Origin: an uncultured Clostridia bacterium
GTDB taxonomy: Bacteria; Bacillota; Clostridia; TANB77; CAG-508
DNA: 64,000 nucleotides
Direction of reading: 5' to 3'
Assembly: GCA_948934525.1 (NCBI GenBank)
Contig: CAQZSK010000003.1
Coordinates: 109,246-173,245 of the forward strand
Shown here: in pieces, positions 24,889-34,569 of the stretch
How positions within the stretch are numbered: the stretch's first letter is position 1
Layout of the letters: each line of letters opens with the position of its first letter
Translations under genes and position numbers: made by a program
The notes under the pieces: model-generated
What the model saw: the letters and a program-made list of their open reading frames with translations, nothing else
Databases searched by the model: none
What the model was told of the DNA's origin: nothing

Positions 24889-26028
24889 TTATTCTAATTG
24901 TTGTAAATGAGAACCATCTCCTGTTTTCCATTCTATGTATTCTTCTATTAATAACTTAATAACTGTGAAAACTGGTACTGCTATAAACATTCCCAGTACT
25001 CCAAAGTAAGCTCCTCCTACTGTAACTGCAAAAATAACAAGTAATGGACTAATGGATAATGAATCCCCTATAATCTTTGGATTAATAATATTTGCATCAA
25101 TTTGTTGTAAGATAATTACTACTACTGCCATTAATGCTGCTTGCCCTATTCCTCCTGTAAATACAGTAATAATAATAGCTGTTCCTACTGCTACAATAGC
25201 GCCAAAGTATGGAATAAGATTAAATAATCCTATCATAAAGCCTAATAATACAGAATATTTTACTCCAAGAATAGACATTGCAATAGATGTTAAAACTCCT
25301 ACAACGAAAGCGTCTAGCACTTGCCCTCCAATAAAACTAAAAAATACTTCATTTGATTTATTGAAATATTTACTAATCATTTGATAAGTATCTTTCTTAC
25401 ATGTTGCTTTTGTTAACTTTTTAAGAAAATCTAAAATACGTTTTCTTTCTGCTAACAAATAAACAGATACTATAAAAGATACAAATATGTTAAAAATACT
25501 TGTAACCACATTAATAGCACCTTTGGCATATTCTGTTAGCTTTTCCATGTTTAAATATTGCTTTAAATCAATATTTTGAATATGTTCTGCTAAATTGAGA
25601 ATAATCTCATTTCTCCAAACAGAATCTTCTGGTAAATTATTAATGCTCTCCATTGTGCTATTATAATATCCTCCAAAATTATTAACAAAGTCTATAATGC
25701 TTTTAGCGATATTAGGAATAACAAAGTTTAGGGCAATAATAATAAGTAAAATAGCAATAATGTATACTGTAATAATGGATAATCCTCTTGCTCGTTTGGC
25801 TATCATTTTTGGCTTTTTTACTTTACGGTACCAGCCTTCTACCTTTCTACAAGGGATATAAAATAAATATGCAATTAATAGTCCCATAATAAATGGCATT
25901 AATACATTTAAAAGATTTCCAAACCAATTAGTAATTTGGCTAAAATTATCTAATAGTTTATATACTATAATAATTGCTATTCCTAATGTAAACCAATAAA
26001 ACCATTTTGTAAATTTCTTTTCTTTCAT
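24889..26028 (-). CDS. AI-2E (PerM) family membrane transporter
   Basis: 379 residues with about eight membrane helices. Paired N-terminal helices, a central extracytoplasmic region (VNNFGGYYNSTMESINNLPE) and a C-terminal block with LLGFMIGLFNLIPYFGAIVA and GDSLSISPLLVIFAVTVGG are characteristic of the family, which exports or leaks small solutes. Substrate unknown. Single gene flanked by the inverted-repeat element and a possible small RNA. Confidence 0.85.
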   Translation of the reverse strand: MKEKKFTKWFYWFTLGIAIIIVYKLLDNFSQITNWFGNLLNVLMPFIMGLLIAYLFYIPCRKVEGWYRKVKKPKMIAKRARGLSIITVYIIAILLIIIALNFVIPNIAKSIIDFVNNFGGYYNSTMESINNLPEDSVWRNEIILNLAEHIQNIDLKQYLNMEKLTEYAKGAINVVTSIFNIFVSFIVSVYLLAERKRILDFLKKLTKATCKKDTYQMISKYFNKSNEVFFSFIGGQVLDAFVVGVLTSIAMSILGVKYSVLLGFMIGLFNLIPYFGAIVAVGTAIIITVFTGGIGQAALMAVVVIILQQIDANIINPKIIGDSLSISPLLVIFAVTVGGAYFGVLGMFIAVPVFTVIKLLIEEYIEWKTGDGSHLQQLE

Positions 26029-26041
26029 AATTCTTTCTGTT

Positions 26042-26195
26042 CTCCTTTTTATATTTTAGTAACCGCCGTGTTGCTATTTGGTGGGTTCCTGTTTGCAAAG
26101 TTCCTATTCAACTTCTAGGATTTTCTACCTTTGAATCATCTGACATCAGTTGCAATCTGTCTAGGATATTCGTTCTAGATAGGTTGCTTTTTTGT
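26042..26195 (+). ncRNA. possible structured small RNA with terminator
   Basis: A 150-base gap between two leftward genes ends on the plus strand with a strong terminator (stem 26152-26187, then TTTTTT). Upstream, TTTGCAAAGTTCCTATTC and CTTCTAGGATTTTCTACC can pair into stems. The motif TATTTGGTGGG...CAAAGTTCCTA recurs in looser form at 47.98-48.02 kb. Size and setting would suit 6S RNA, but I cannot confirm that and see no clear promoter. Confidence 0.4.
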
Positions 26196-26198
26196 AAT

Positions 26199-26966
26199 TT
26201 ATAAATCTATTTCTAGACCTACTGGGCAATGGTCACTCCCCATAATTTGTGCATATATTATACTTTCCTTGATTTTTTCTTCTATAGATTTTGAAGTAAT
26301 AAAATAGTCAATTCTCCAGCCTACATTCTTTTCTCTTGCATGAAACATGTAAGACCACCAAGTATAGCAATTTTCTTTGGTTGGATATAAATATCGAAAA
26401 GTATCTGTAAATCCTGCCTCTAATAATTCTGTCATCTTTCCTCTTTCTTCATTTGTAAATCCTGCATTTCTATGGTTTGTTTTTGGATTTTTTAAGTCAA
26501 TTTCTTCATGTGCTACATTAAAGTCTCCACAATAAATAACTGGTTTTACCTTATCTAGTCTTGATAAATATTTGCGTATTTCATCTTCCCATATCATGCG
26601 ATAAGATAATCGTTCTAATTCTCTTTTAGAGTTTGGAGTATAGCAATTGACCATATAGAAATTCTCAAATTCTAAGGTAATAACTCTTCCTTCTTGATCA
26701 TGCTCTTCTATTCCTATTCCATAAGTTACATTAATTGGCTTTTGTTTAGTAAAGATGGCAGTTCCTGAATAGCCCTTTTTCATAGCACTATTCCAATAAC
26801 AATAATATTCATGAAAAATATTATTTAGTTCTATATCAATTTGTTCTTCCTGCATCTTAGTTTCTTGTATACAAAAAATATCACTATCTACTTCCTGAAA
26901 AAACTCTTTAAATCCCTTTTGTACTGCTGCTCTTAGACCATTTACATTCCATGAAACTAGTTTCAT
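26199..26966 (-). CDS. xth: exodeoxyribonuclease III
   Basis: 255-residue AP endonuclease/3' exonuclease for base-excision repair. Motifs MKLVSWNVNGLRAAV, FCIQETKMQ, YCGDFNVAHEEIDL and GSDHCPVGLEIDL are all present and in order, covering the metal-binding and catalytic residues. Normal length. Transcribed alone. Confidence 0.95.
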   Translation of the reverse strand: MKLVSWNVNGLRAAVQKGFKEFFQEVDSDIFCIQETKMQEEQIDIELNNIFHEYYCYWNSAMKKGYSGTAIFTKQKPINVTYGIGIEEHDQEGRVITLEFENFYMVNCYTPNSKRELERLSYRMIWEDEIRKYLSRLDKVKPVIYCGDFNVAHEEIDLKNPKTNHRNAGFTNEERGKMTELLEAGFTDTFRYLYPTKENCYTWWSYMFHAREKNVGWRIDYFITSKSIEEKIKESIIYAQIMGSDHCPVGLEIDL

Positions 26967-27286
26967 CTCATTCTCTCCATTCTATTAATTTGTTCTTATT
27001 GTAAAGAACTCTATTCTAAAAGTCAAGTTCCTTGAATATTTTATTATTTATCTATTATATCTTATCATATAAATAAACGTCCATCACTATACTGACAGAC
27101 GTTACAAAATCATTATTTTTTAGCTTTCTTCTGTTTCTTCAACTGCATATTGAAAAAACTCATAAAAATTAATTAATGGCATTGTAATGGTTCACATTCC
27201 GCTTAATGCTGTTGTATTTCCGATTAATTACTATTTAAAATACCCAAAAAGTATACAACTTCTTGGGTATTTTCTCATTTTATCTA
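26967..27286. other. 320-base non-coding gap
   Basis: Contains a short hairpin (AACGTC/GACGTT, 27076-27103) and, at its right end, a terminator. On the minus strand IGNTTALSGM then stop can be read near 27190-27225, but no start or full gene is seen. No promoter was recognised. Confidence 0.5.
27237..27273 (-). terminator. terminator of the G5/SleB-like hydrolase
   Basis: AAAATACCCAA pairs with TTGGGTATTTT just after the stop of the hydrolase gene at 27287. Confidence 0.7.
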
Positions 27287-28300
27287 CTACATTGCATTAA
27301 AATATACATTACCACCTATGTTAACACCTGTTGCACAACCTGCTGAGCGGAATGATAAGTAATTATGGTTTCTTTTGCCATTTAATGCATCAATTACAGC
27401 TTGTTTTACATGTGCTGGATAGTTACCATTTAATCTTTTTACCCAGTGACTATCAATTGAATAACAAAATTGTCCTGGTGCTTTATATTGACTTAATGGA
27501 TCCGTTCCATGATATTTCCATCTACTACTTGCTGCTCTGTTACATGCTGTAGTAATAACTGCTAATGAAGCATTATAGCTTGAAGATGCTTCTTGTGCAG
27601 TAATAGCACATAATAAATCAAGTTCTGCTTCTGAGTAACTCCATTTACCTGATGCATAGCTTACTCTTGGTCCATTACTTGCTCTATTTGTTATTGTTTG
27701 TTTATTTCTAACTTCTACAATCTTATTAACTGGTTTTTTAATAACTTTTGAAGAAATTTCTTTCTTCTCAATTTCTTTATTGTTTTGATATTTTATTTTA
27801 TAAGTAACTTCTTTTAATCCATCCACACCATATTGTACAATTCTATCTTGTTTTGCACCTTTTCCAGATGCTACATTTTTTGTAATTGTTTCATATGGAA
27901 TTTTTACTTTTTTGACTACTATTTTTTCTACAATAGTGTCATAATTTTTTAAAATTTCTTCTGCTGTAATTTCTGCAGATGTTTCTGCTAACTCGGCAGC
28001 TTCAATTTCTTCTTCTGATTTTTTAGAAATCTTAATTGTCTTGTTATCAGATAGTTCTGAGTTTAAATCAGGAACTACCTTTTCATCATTTAATAGAATA
28101 ATGTGGTTTTCATCAAGTATCTCTGCTATTTTTGTCTTACTTGTTAGTACATTCATTTCATATCCACTAGCTAAAACTATTTTAACGTTACGGAATGTTA
28201 CATTTCCTGCCATTACACTTGCTGCCATAATTAAAATAAAGATTAAGCTAATGCATAAGATTTTTTTCAGCGATATTGATGCTTTATCATCATTTTTCAT
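27287..28300 (-). CDS. G5-domain cell-wall hydrolase (YabE-like N-part, SleB/CwlJ-like catalytic part)
   Basis: 337 residues. Signal or anchor helix at 12-32, a DUF348-like segment (VKIVLASGYEMNVLTSKTKI), a G5 domain (IPYETITKNVASGKGAKQDR, GLKEVTYKIKYQNN), then a hydrolase_2 catalytic region (LLCAITAQEASSSYNASLAV ... YKAPGQFCYS ... AVIDALNGKRN). It likely cleaves peptidoglycan during growth or spore germination. Catalytic Glu in ITAQEA matches the family. Confidence 0.85.
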   Translation of the reverse strand: MKNDDKASISLKKILCISLIFILIMAASVMAGNVTFRNVKIVLASGYEMNVLTSKTKIAEILDENHIILLNDEKVVPDLNSELSDNKTIKISKKSEEEIEAAELAETSAEITAEEILKNYDTIVEKIVVKKVKIPYETITKNVASGKGAKQDRIVQYGVDGLKEVTYKIKYQNNKEIEKKEISSKVIKKPVNKIVEVRNKQTITNRASNGPRVSYASGKWSYSEAELDLLCAITAQEASSSYNASLAVITTACNRAASSRWKYHGTDPLSQYKAPGQFCYSIDSHWVKRLNGNYPAHVKQAVIDALNGKRNHNYLSFRSAGCATGVNIGGNVYFNAM

Positions 28301-28486
28301 AAAATATTGTTCCTCCTTTATTCAAGACCAACAACTATATTATACCATTTTTGTTAAGAAATGTCAAATTTCCGTAGGTTTTGACATAACTCCCTGCCTG
28401 TCTGAGTTCTAAAAAGTATTACAAAAATGGCAAAATTTGAAAAGCACCTATTACTATATTATATGCAGGCTTGTACACAAATATGA

Positions 28487-29275
28487 CTATTTTAAAAAAA
28501 TTCTTTCAGCATTGTCATAAGTAATTTTGGCAATTTCCTCTAAACTTATGCCCTTTATCTTCGCAATTTTTTCTGCTATATATTTTACATTTCTTGAATC
28601 ATTACGTGTTCCTCTTTTAGGTTCTGGTGCCAAATAAGGACTATCTGTCTCAATTAATATTCTATCTAATGGAACTGCATTAATAACATCTTCTGCACTT
28701 TTGGAATTTTTGAATGTTACTGGTCCAGCAAAAGAAATATAAAATCCTAGTTTTATTCCTTCACGAATTAAATCTAGGTTTAAGGGGCAGCAGTGAAAAA
28801 CTCCTTTTTTAACTGGTGTTATTTCACTCTTTAAAATTTCTAGTGTATCATAAATTGCCTCTCGAGTATGAATAACAATTGGTAAATTAAGTCTATTAGC
28901 AAGTTTTATTTGTTTTTGGAATGCCAGTTTTTGTTCTTCTTTGTTTTCTTTGTTCCAGTAATAATCTAATCCAATTTCTCCAATAGCTACAACCTTTTCC
29001 TGTTTTGCTAATTCTTGAATTTGTTCTAACTGATTATTTAAGACTACTTCATATGCTTCTCCTTGCTCTGGGATATCATTTGGTGAAATCCCTACAATCG
29101 CATAGATATTTTTGTGTATATTCGCAATTTCTATTGCATCTTTAGAAGAAGAAAGGCTATACCCAGCACATACTAGCTTGGTAACGCCTTCATCATATAC
29201 CTTTTGTAGAATTTCTTCTCGATCTTCATTAAATTTTTCATCATTATAATGTGCATGTGAATCAAATAATTCCAT
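28487..29275 (-). CDS. tatD: TatD-family metal-dependent DNase
   Basis: 262 residues. Metal ligands appear in the usual order: DSHAHYND, GEIGLDYYW, VIHTREA, FHCC and ETDSPYLAPEPKRG. Family enzymes act as 3'-5' exonucleases or D-aminoacyl-tRNA-related hydrolases. Six bases downstream of acpS, so probably one transcript. Confidence 0.93.
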   Translation of the reverse strand: MELFDSHAHYNDEKFNEDREEILQKVYDEGVTKLVCAGYSLSSSKDAIEIANIHKNIYAIVGISPNDIPEQGEAYEVVLNNQLEQIQELAKQEKVVAIGEIGLDYYWNKENKEEQKLAFQKQIKLANRLNLPIVIHTREAIYDTLEILKSEITPVKKGVFHCCPLNLDLIREGIKLGFYISFAGPVTFKNSKSAEDVINAVPLDRILIETDSPYLAPEPKRGTRNDSRNVKYIAEKIAKIKGISLEEIAKITYDNAERIFLK

Positions 29276-29280
29276 TCATA

Positions 29281-29658
29281 TTACTCCTTAAAAATAATGG
29301 TAAAGCTTGCTACTGCATATTCAGCAATATGGGAAAGGCTTAAATCCATACTCTGAATATTTCCTAAATCAAGTTTTTCCAAATTAACAATTGGTTTGTG
29401 TTCACTATTATTTTGAACTTCTATTTTCGTCCAAACATCACCAATACCATTAGGAAGCCTGCTAGATATTGCTTTAAATACCGCTTCCTTTGCTGCAAAT
29501 CTAGCAGCATAATGTTGATACTTCATTTTTTGAGTATGCTCACAATATGCTATTTCTTTTTCTGTATATATTCTTTCTAAAAACCTTTCTCCTTGCTTTT
29601 CAATCGCTTCTTGAATTCTCTTTACTTCAATTATGTCTATTCCTGTTTTTATCTGCAT
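29281..29658 (-). CDS. acpS: holo-[acyl-carrier-protein] synthase
   Basis: 125 residues. Transfers phosphopantetheine to acyl carrier protein. Motifs GIDIIEVKRI and ARFAAKEAVFKAI with the conserved Asp and Glu Mg2+ ligands are present. Normal length. Precedes tatD by five bases. Confidence 0.93.
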   Translation of the reverse strand: MQIKTGIDIIEVKRIQEAIEKQGERFLERIYTEKEIAYCEHTQKMKYQHYAARFAAKEAVFKAISSRLPNGIGDVWTKIEVQNNSEHKPIVNLEKLDLGNIQSMDLSLSHIAEYAVASFTIIFKE

Positions 29659-29683
29659 TATTTTCTTCTTTCTATACTAATTA

Positions 29684-30916
29684 TTAATTATAAATAGCTA
29701 TTCCTATACAAATTAAATTCATAATAATTAAAATAGTCATAAGTATAATCATCCACTTATTACTTTGTTTATTTTTAGCTATTTCATAATCTTTATATAA
29801 TAAATCATATTTTTGTTTTAACTTATAAAACATTGTTTGCAAAATTTGCTCTTCTGCATAATACTTTTCTAACACTTTTCCTATTTCATCATAAGTCACT
29901 TCATAAATCCATTCTTTTTTAGCAAATCCCAAAAACTCCTTTTTTATTCTTTCAAATTGTCCTGTTTGTTGGAATTCATAATTTAATTTTTTTAAATAAA
30001 TCTTTTTATATAAATTAAAAATAAAGTGATATAATTGTTCATTTTCAAATTGGAATAGCAAAGTGGTATAATTTTTAATATTATTGTCACAAGTAAGTAG
30101 TACTGTAGTATTATTTGAAAATCCATAGTATAAATATTTTTCCTGATACGTATATGCTTCTTTTAAAGAAACATCTTCTATTTGTTCTCTTGCAGATTTT
30201 ACTGTTCTAAACTTCTCAAATTCTTTTTCTAACAAATTTTTATCTGTATTTTCATTCCAGCTGGCTTGATTTAAACAAACATAGGAATATGTAATTAGCC
30301 TGTCTGTATTTAAATTAATTTGCTTAGCTTTTAAGTTATGTCCTGCAATTTTTTTGATAAATTCTGAAAAGGACTGCATATTGTTTAACTTGCCTGTTTG
30401 TATTTTGATTGCTTCGTATTGTTTGTTATGCTCTGCCTTAGAATTTATGTCCCTAAATTTGTAATTAAAATTTAACAAATCGGAAAAATTTTGATTTTCA
30501 GTTAGCATTGTTTTAAGTAGTAAAAAGCATTCTCCTGTATGGAAGCATATAATTTCTACTTTAGTAATATCAAAGAAAATGCCTCCTGCTTCCCCTATCT
30601 TCCCTGGAACGTCTTCTTCTAATGCATATTCAAATATATTACAAGGTTGCTGGCTAAGTATAGTTGCCTGCATTTTTTTATCCATAGTCTCTAACTGCTT
30701 TATTTCACTTGGTTTCTTTTCTATAGACCAAAACATTTTCTCTTTTAGTTCTGGTAAAAAGTAAGTATCTATTCCTACATCTTTTTTGCGGTCAAATAAT
30801 TTTAATTTACAGTTTGAATTTTTTAACAACTGATAAATATAGTTTTGATACTTTTTTCCTTCAATGAGATAAGGATAAATAAAATAAGTATACTGATATT
30901 TCATTTTAAAATCCAT
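29684..30916 (-). CDS. tail-anchored protein of unknown function
   Basis: 410 residues, opening YTYFIYPYLIEGKKYQNYIY, mostly soluble, with one C-terminal membrane helix (WMIILMTILIIMNLICIGIA), so probably facing the cytoplasm. No recognised domain. It lies 25 bases upstream of acpS and 27 downstream of the WG-repeat gene, in a run of leftward genes. Confidence 0.65.
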   Translation of the reverse strand: MDFKMKYQYTYFIYPYLIEGKKYQNYIYQLLKNSNCKLKLFDRKKDVGIDTYFLPELKEKMFWSIEKKPSEIKQLETMDKKMQATILSQQPCNIFEYALEEDVPGKIGEAGGIFFDITKVEIICFHTGECFLLLKTMLTENQNFSDLLNFNYKFRDINSKAEHNKQYEAIKIQTGKLNNMQSFSEFIKKIAGHNLKAKQINLNTDRLITYSYVCLNQASWNENTDKNLLEKEFEKFRTVKSAREQIEDVSLKEAYTYQEKYLYYGFSNNTTVLLTCDNNIKNYTTLLFQFENEQLYHFIFNLYKKIYLKKLNYEFQQTGQFERIKKEFLGFAKKEWIYEVTYDEIGKVLEKYYAEEQILQTMFYKLKQKYDLLYKDYEIAKNKQSNKWMIILMTILIIMNLICIGIAIYN

Positions 30917-30943
30917 CTTTTGTTTACCTCTTTATTTCTTTTG

Positions 30944-32470
30944 TTACTTGTCAGTATAGTAATTTAAATTTAAGTCTTCTCCTCTATGCCATGTATTAAT
31001 AAATTCAATTAAAGAAGCATTTTCTAGTGTATACGATGGTGCTATAACTTGCTTTCCTTTAGAATCAATGCATCCCCACATTCCGTCTTTTTTTACACTT
31101 GCATATCCGAATTCATTTTGTTCTTTGGCATCATCATAGATATAATCTACTACTACAATTCCATCTTTGTTTATGTAGCCATATTTTTCATCTTTTTTGT
31201 CTAAAAATAGAGTATTACCTTTTAATAGCTCTTTGCTATCTTTTTCTTCAAACTTGAAGTTATAGTATTTATATTCACTTCCAACTCTAATTTTCATATA
31301 GCCTAATTCTGTATTAATTTCTGAAAGAATTCCCTTTAATTTGACTGTAAAATCATTTCCAATAAAATCGGTATCTACTAAATTAGCTTTGTCTGCTTCA
31401 AAAATTCCACTCTCTGCTCGATAAATTAAACTATCATAAGTTGCTTTAATTTTTTGTTCCCCTGTCAAATTAATAATTCCATATTTGCTGTTTTCTTTAA
31501 AAATATAATTATTATCAAATGCATATATCATTTCTTGATATTTTGGCTCTATCTTAGTTTCTCCAGTTAAAGTCATTACACCATATTTCTTGTTGGAAAT
31601 AACAATAACATTTTCTCCATCAATAGATTTGATACTATCGAACTTTCCTTTTAAATAAGTAACCCCTTCACTATTTATAATAGACCATTTTCCATCTTCT
31701 TTTACTACATAGTTTCCATTACCATAAATAGCTTGTACATCTTGATATTTTACTTCTATTGCTATTGATTTGTCTCTTCCAATAACACCCATCTTGTTGT
31801 TTGCATTGGTCACAATATAACCATTTGCATAGTCTTCTGAAATTGGCTTGATTGCTTTATATTCTGTTTCAATAATGGTTGCTCCAATATGATCTACCAG
31901 CCCATATTTCCCATCTTTTTGTATTAGGATACTATTTTTCACACCTCTTAGTGCTTGAATTGCCTCATATTCACATTTTAAAAGCTCTTTTCCTTTAAAA
32001 TCTACTAATCCATATTTTCCATCTTTTGAAACTAATAATACATCAGTTTCATACCACAGATTATTATTTGCATCATAATTTTCTAATGCTTGAATGGTAT
32101 CATATCCTGTTATGATTTCTTTTCCTTTATGGTCAACTACTTTTGCTTTATAAGATCCTTCTATATAGTTAACATCATAAGTACAAAGAAAAACATCTTT
32201 CTTAGTATCTGGAATGATAATCGTTTCATCATATTCTGGTTTTAAAACAATATCCCCTTTTGAATTAATAACTCCCCATTTTTCATTCGTATATACTGCA
32301 AAGTATTGGTTTGCTACAGTTTTCTCTTCTGCTCCTATTTCACCATTTAATATTTTTATAGTCCCTATTACTACCATAATAATGACTGCTAATGCAATAA
32401 TGACTGCAAATACTTTTTTGATATTTAGTTTTTTCTTCTCGTCACTATATCTTTTAGCACCACTACTCAT
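30944..32470 (-). CDS. membrane-anchored WG-repeat protein
   Basis: 508 residues. One membrane helix (KVFAVIIALAVIIMVVIGTI, about 19-40) then about ten beta-rich repeats with signatures such as KWGVINSKGDIVLKPEYDET, KYGLVDFKGKELLKCEYEAI and MWGCIDSKGKQVIAPSY, the WG (KWG-Leptospira) repeat family. Probably an extracytoplasmic binding scaffold. Role unknown. Confidence 0.85.
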   Translation of the reverse strand: MSSGAKRYSDEKKKLNIKKVFAVIIALAVIIMVVIGTIKILNGEIGAEEKTVANQYFAVYTNEKWGVINSKGDIVLKPEYDETIIIPDTKKDVFLCTYDVNYIEGSYKAKVVDHKGKEIITGYDTIQALENYDANNNLWYETDVLLVSKDGKYGLVDFKGKELLKCEYEAIQALRGVKNSILIQKDGKYGLVDHIGATIIETEYKAIKPISEDYANGYIVTNANNKMGVIGRDKSIAIEVKYQDVQAIYGNGNYVVKEDGKWSIINSEGVTYLKGKFDSIKSIDGENVIVISNKKYGVMTLTGETKIEPKYQEMIYAFDNNYIFKENSKYGIINLTGEQKIKATYDSLIYRAESGIFEADKANLVDTDFIGNDFTVKLKGILSEINTELGYMKIRVGSEYKYYNFKFEEKDSKELLKGNTLFLDKKDEKYGYINKDGIVVVDYIYDDAKEQNEFGYASVKKDGMWGCIDSKGKQVIAPSYTLENASLIEFINTWHRGEDLNLNYYTDK

Positions 32471-32597
32471 TTATTTTTCCTCCTAGCATTGTTAATTTCT
32501 TATTATTAACAGTTATACTATATCATACCTGTGTACATAATTACAAGGCATTTTAGAAGTTTTTCTAAGGGTTCGTTATTAGTTAAGATACATATAA

Positions 32598-32640
32598 ATA
32601 ACCTATCAACATACATTTTGGTACATCGATAGGTTAGATA
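32598..32640. terminator. hairpin between WG-repeat and FGE-like genes
   Basis: AACCTATC pairs with GATAGGTT across a 20-base loop, just downstream of the second FGE-like gene; T-tract weak. Confidence 0.45.
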
Positions 32641-32674
32641 TTATTATTTATACAGTTTTCCTTTGGATATGAAA

Positions 32675-34499
32675 CTATGGTCTATAAAGTAAAGGTCTAA
32701 ACGAAAGGTAATCTGTGTAACTGATTGAACCAGAGCTAAAACGGTCAGCAAGACAGTAAGTGTAGGCAGTATAGCTGTCTCCTCTCCAAGTCCAAGGGTA
32801 AGTCCCATCTAAATACTCTGTACTCCATTCAGAACAGTTAGAAGCCATATCATAAATGTTACATACCTTATCTCCAGACCTTCCTGTATTTATTTTTTTG
32901 GTGTTTTTTGAACTTTGATTAACATATCCTGTATGTCCAGATTTCTCTATAAACACAATAGCTGTATCCAATGCATAAGAATTTACTAAATCACTTTGAT
33001 AAGTTCCACTTACTTTCAATTTTTGTGCTTCTGTTGATGCAGTTGACTGTGAAACATTTACCCATGCTTCTTCATCATATTTTGATTTTGTGCCTGAATT
33101 ATTACTTGCTTCATATCTTCCAAACCAATAACCTCCATCTATAATAGCATTGTCAATAAACTCCTTCAATGCCTTAGCATGCGCGATATATCCAGTTTGA
33201 TTAATTGACTCTTGGTATCCAGAATGAATTAAAATTTTCTCTGAATAATTAGCCTTAGTTTGTATTGGTGCTTCTGGAATTGGTTGGTCTTTTACAAAAG
33301 CATATCTTCCGAGTATTACCGTAAATACTGTTGTGCCTGATTTTTTTACATCTCCTACTGGTATCCATACGAATTGATTTCCTTCGTTATCTTGTACTAC
33401 TAGTCCTCCTGTTACTTTATTAACATTTTCACTAGTTCCTACTGCATAACCATCTGGTATCTTAGCTACATTTCCATCACTATCTGTATAGGATACTGAA
33501 CTTTCATTTGTCTTTCCAAACAATTCGCTTGTTATTTTACATTCTGCTGTTTTATTACTTCCGTCTTTTGTTGTTGCTGTTATGGTTACTTCTCCGCCCT
33601 TTTGTTCCTGCTTTTACTAATCCATTTTCATCTACTGTTGCAACCTCTGGATTACTACTTTTCCATGTTACTTCCTTTTCTGTTACATTACTTGGTTCAA
33701 TAGTTGCTACTAATTGTTTATCATGTATCCAAGATTCTCCTCCTGTTACAACATATTCTGTTTCATTTAATGTAATACCTGTTGCTAGCACTGGCTCTAC
33801 TACTTTTACGGTACATGTTTTGGTATAACTTCCATAGGTTACTGTTACAACCGTTTCTCCTTCTGTTTCTGTTGATGTTACTTCTATAATATTATTACTT
33901 CCTGCCTTTACGCTTGCTATTGCGATCTCTGCTTCGCTACTAACAACTGTTAGGGTTGTTGTACTTCCTTCCCCATTTTCTGCTTCAAAATCTTCTTTCG
34001 TTAAGTTTGAAGGTTCTCTATTTATTGTGATAAATCCTTTTGTACTATGCATTTGATAGTATTTTCCTTGTACTTCTACATAGTAAATAAATGGTTCTTC
34101 TACTCCTTCATATGTTACTTTGATTTCTGCTGTCTTACTTTTTCCTATTGTCATGTTTTCTTTGTCTAAACTAATTCCTGTGATATCTTCCGCCGAAACA
34201 GCTATTTGCTTGATTGTGTAGCCTTCTGTTTTTAACTGTTCTATAACTTGACTCGTTTCAACTTTTGTTTTCATATTACTACTTGCATTTTCCATTAGAT
34301 TATCTGAATAAATCATTTGGGCTCTTTCTTCTATTTTTGCTACCTCTGTTTGTGCCTTAGACTTTTTTGCTTGTTTAAATACACTATTATCTCCCATTAC
34401 ATATGTAATTGTTATTCCTGCTAAGATTAGAAGTACAACAATGGTTACTAGGGCTACTAGTGTTATACCAGCTGTTGAAGCTTCGCTAAAAAATAACAA
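32675..34499 (-). CDS. pilin-signal / BIG2 / FGE-like surface protein, second copy, one CGG +1 site
   Basis: Reads 301 codons from a TTG at 34499, then CGG at 33594-33596 is skipped, then 306 residues to the stop; spacing is exact (903 and 921 bases). The Ig-like part is nearly identical to the 20.5-21.4 kb copy. The FGE-like tip differs (YPWTWRGDSYTAYTY ... FRPLLYRP). The pilin motif GITLVAL is kept, but upstream there is no ATG and no ribosome site, and one Val of the helix is missing. It may be a silent donor cassette. Confidence 0.75.
33509..34404 (-). repeat. long repeat shared with 20505-21396
   Basis: Near-identical to the Ig-like region of the complete copy, with only scattered single-base differences. 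Confidence 0.8.
33594..33596 (-). other. CGGA +1 frameshift site in second FGE-like copy
   Basis: Same context as 20590-20592: GGG (C) GGA GAA. Because the copies are near-identical here, it is not an independent case. Confidence 0.8.
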
Positions 34500-34569
34500 A
34501 CGTGGAAAACCATGTTTGTTGTTCTTATTACTTTTTTCAAATCCTCTTTAGATATCAAAGAATATAGAA

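Noticed and set aside
26042..26195. Confident 6S RNA call
   Set aside because: Size fits, but I could not verify the central bubble, closing stem or a promoter, so it is listed only as a possible small RNA.
27190..27235. IGNTTALSGM-like peptide as a gene
   Set aside because: Too short, no start or ribosome site, no extension upstream.
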